From positions 8,060,001-8,124,000 of the forward strand of contig NZ_CP070225.1 in assembly GCF_021631985.1 (NCBI RefSeq): DNA of 64,000 nt, read 5' to 3'. Shown one piece after another: positions 62,868 through 64,000 of this stretch. The position numbers were made by a program, and so were the translations under genes. The notes under the pieces are model-generated. The model saw nothing but the letters and a program-made list of their open reading frames with translations. It made no database searches and was not told the origin of the DNA. Source of the DNA: Sandaracinus amylolyticus. GTDB lineage: Bacteria; Myxococcota_A; Polyangia; Polyangiales; Sandaracinaceae. The stretch's first letter is position 1; each line of letters starts with the position of its first letter.

Positions 62868-62981
62868 CGGCCGATGATGCCCGAGCCGCTCGCGACGACG
62901 CGAGAGCGCTCCTCCAACACGTTGGCACGACGGACGACGGCTTGGAGCGCGATGCGCAGGCTGCATCTCGTGGAGGCAGCC

Positions 62982-63686
62982 ATGAGCGAGACGAACGTGT
63001 GGAAGGACCGGCGCGTGATCGTGACCGGTGGGACCTCGGGGCTGGGGCTCGCGACCGCGCGCGCGCTGGTGTCGCGCGGGGCGCGGGTGGGCATCGTGGC
63101 GCGCACGCGCGAGCGGGTGCTCGCGGTGGAGCGCGAGAGCGATCGTGTCGTCGGTGTGGTGGGCGACGTCGCGCGCAAGGAGGACGTGCATCCGATCGCG
63201 GTGCAGCTGATCGGGCGGCTCGGTGGGCTCGACGTGCTGGTGAACAACGCGTCGAGCCTCGGGCCGGTGCCGCTGCGATCGTGGGCCGACACCGAGTGCG
63301 AAGATCTCGAGGCCGCGCTCGCCGCGAACGTGCTCGGGCCGCATCGCCTCACGCGCGCGCTGCTCGGTGCGCTGCTCGAGGCGCCGTCGCGGGGATCGAA
63401 CGCGGTGGTGGTGAACGTGACGAGCGACGCCGCGGTGAACGCGTACGCGGGCTGGGGCGCGTACTCGGCGAGCAAGGCCGCGCTGCTCCACGCGACGAAG
63501 ATCTGGGATGCGGAGCTGGCGTCGCGCGGCGTGCGCTTCGTGTCGTTCGACCCGGGCGACATGGACACTCCGATGCACGCAGCCGCGCTGCCCGATGCCG
63601 ATCCCAGCACGCTGAAGCGCCCCGAGCGCAGCGCCGAGGAGCTGCTCGCGGTGATCGAGACGACGATGCGGCGAGGTGCATCGTGA
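62982..63686 (+). CDS. Short-chain dehydrogenase/reductase
   Basis: A 234-residue classical SDR. Cofactor motif TGGTSGLG near 16-23, NNAS near 88, catalytic Ser in VVNVTSDAAV, and YSASK with catalytic Tyr and Lys near 160-164. Substrate unknown. GGAGG lies seven bases before the ATG. Its stop overlaps the GTG of the QueA-like gene, so they are coupled. Confidence 0.9.
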   Translation: MSETNVWKDRRVIVTGGTSGLGLATARALVSRGARVGIVARTRERVLAVERESDRVVGVVGDVARKEDVHPIAVQLIGRLGGLDVLVNNASSLGPVPLRSWADTECEDLEAALAANVLGPHRLTRALLGALLEAPSRGSNAVVVNVTSDAAVNAYAGWGAYSASKAALLHATKIWDAELASRGVRFVSFDPGDMDTPMHAAALPDADPSTLKRPERSAEELLAVIETTMRRGAS

Positions 63687-64000
63687 GGGCGGCGACCGAA
63701 GCGGCCCGCGCACGACGCGACGGACGGCTGCTGGTGGTCGACGCGTCGGGACGCATCGCGCACCACGCGCGCGGCGCGCTGCCCGAGGTGCTGCGGGCAG
63801 GCGATCTGCTCGTCGTGAACGACTCGGGCACCCTCCCCGCGTCGCTGCGCGGCACCCATCTGCGCACCGGCGCGACGATCGAGGTGCGCCTCGCGGCGCG
63901 GCTGACCCTCGATGCGCGCGAGATCCGCGCGTGGCGCGCGATCGTCTTCGGGGAAGGCGACTGGCGGGCGCGCACCGAGGATCGCCCGCCGCCGCCGGTG
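63683..64000 (+). CDS. QueA-like SAM:tRNA ribosyltransferase-isomerase family protein, truncated by window edge
   Basis: The first 106 residues are visible. LPEVLRAGDLLVVNDSGTLPASLRGTH, then TGATIEVRLAARL, match the N-terminal part of QueA (PGDLLVVNDTKVLPARLRG). QueA converts preQ1-tRNA to epoxyqueuosine-tRNA. Whether this is the real QueA or one of the shorter QueA-like paralogues cannot be told without the rest. GTG start overlaps the SDR stop (GTGA). Confidence 0.7.
   Translation, partial: MRAATEAARARRDGRLLVVDASGRIAHHARGALPEVLRAGDLLVVNDSGTLPASLRGTHLRTGATIEVRLAARLTLDAREIRAWRAIVFGEGDWRARTEDRPPPPV

Overview
The window is about 64 kb of very GC-rich chromosomal DNA with strong G/C third-position bias, dense gene packing and many ATGA, TGATG or GTGA start/stop overlaps. 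Gene content points to a myxobacterium (Myxococcota, most likely a Sandaracinus-like member of the Polyangiales): serine/threonine kinases with HRDVSPQN catalytic loops and C-terminal membrane anchors, cysteine-rich lipoproteins with DUF4215 and RCC1 repeats, a MYXO-CTERM-like tail, enhancer-binding regulators and many secreted proteins of unknown function. The genus is an inference from style, not proven. No rRNA, tRNA, IS element, phage gene or CRISPR array was recognised.

Layout. 1-4.4 kb: an ArsR-type regulator facing secreted proteins, then a redox operon (VKOR-DsbA fusion, OmpA-like protein, TlpA-like lipoprotein). 4.6-9.4 kb: a coupled four-gene set (cysteine-rich lipoprotein, TPR protein, lipoprotein, Ser/Thr kinase) ending in a strong hairpin. 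9.6-15.3 kb: two LuxR-type regulators, an RlmN-like radical SAM enzyme and a tolQ-tolR-tolA-tolB cluster without pal. 15.3-23.2 kb: two cysteine-rich lipoproteins, a five-copy 42-bp repeat array, an ECF sigma factor with a coupled partner, and unknowns. 23.3-29.4 kb: PhnD-like protein, GH31 glycosidase, DUF962-like protein, AraC regulator, rtcR and a Uma2 protein. 29.4-36.5 kb: a DUF4215-RCC1 lipoprotein, rtcA, a ketopantoate-reductase-like protein and an ECF sigma factor. 36.5-40.4 kb: histone-H1-like protein, an 870-bp non-coding stretch rich in repeats and hairpins, a GGDEF-EAL protein. 40.5-50.2 kb: gcvPB, membrane unknowns, an FtsB-like protein beside three 96-bp repeats, a sigma-54 two-component pair and a SulP transporter. 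50.2-58.9 kb: cupin, PEGA-domain kinase, TetR and its likely double operator, creatininase-family protein, deoxyhypusine-synthase-like enzyme, DinB-like protein, AraC and SnoaL-like protein. 59.2-64 kb: a uracil-DNA-glycosylase-like/ADP-ribosyltransferase fusion coupled to a canonical Ung, a secreted unknown, an SDR and the start of a QueA-like gene.

The most unusual item is the pair at 59206-61424. The first protein joins a UDG-fold domain, whose GQDPY motif has become GQNPY, to a complete-looking R-S-E ADP-ribosyltransferase domain. Its stop codon overlaps the start of a normal Ung gene. I know of no described system with this architecture. It could be a DNA-surveillance, repair or anti-phage module in which a base-recognition domain directs ADP-ribosylation, but this is inference. 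Also of note are the CARF-type regulator RtcR without a visible rtcB, the double palindromic operator at 53.95 kb, and three unrelated intergenic repeat or hairpin regions.
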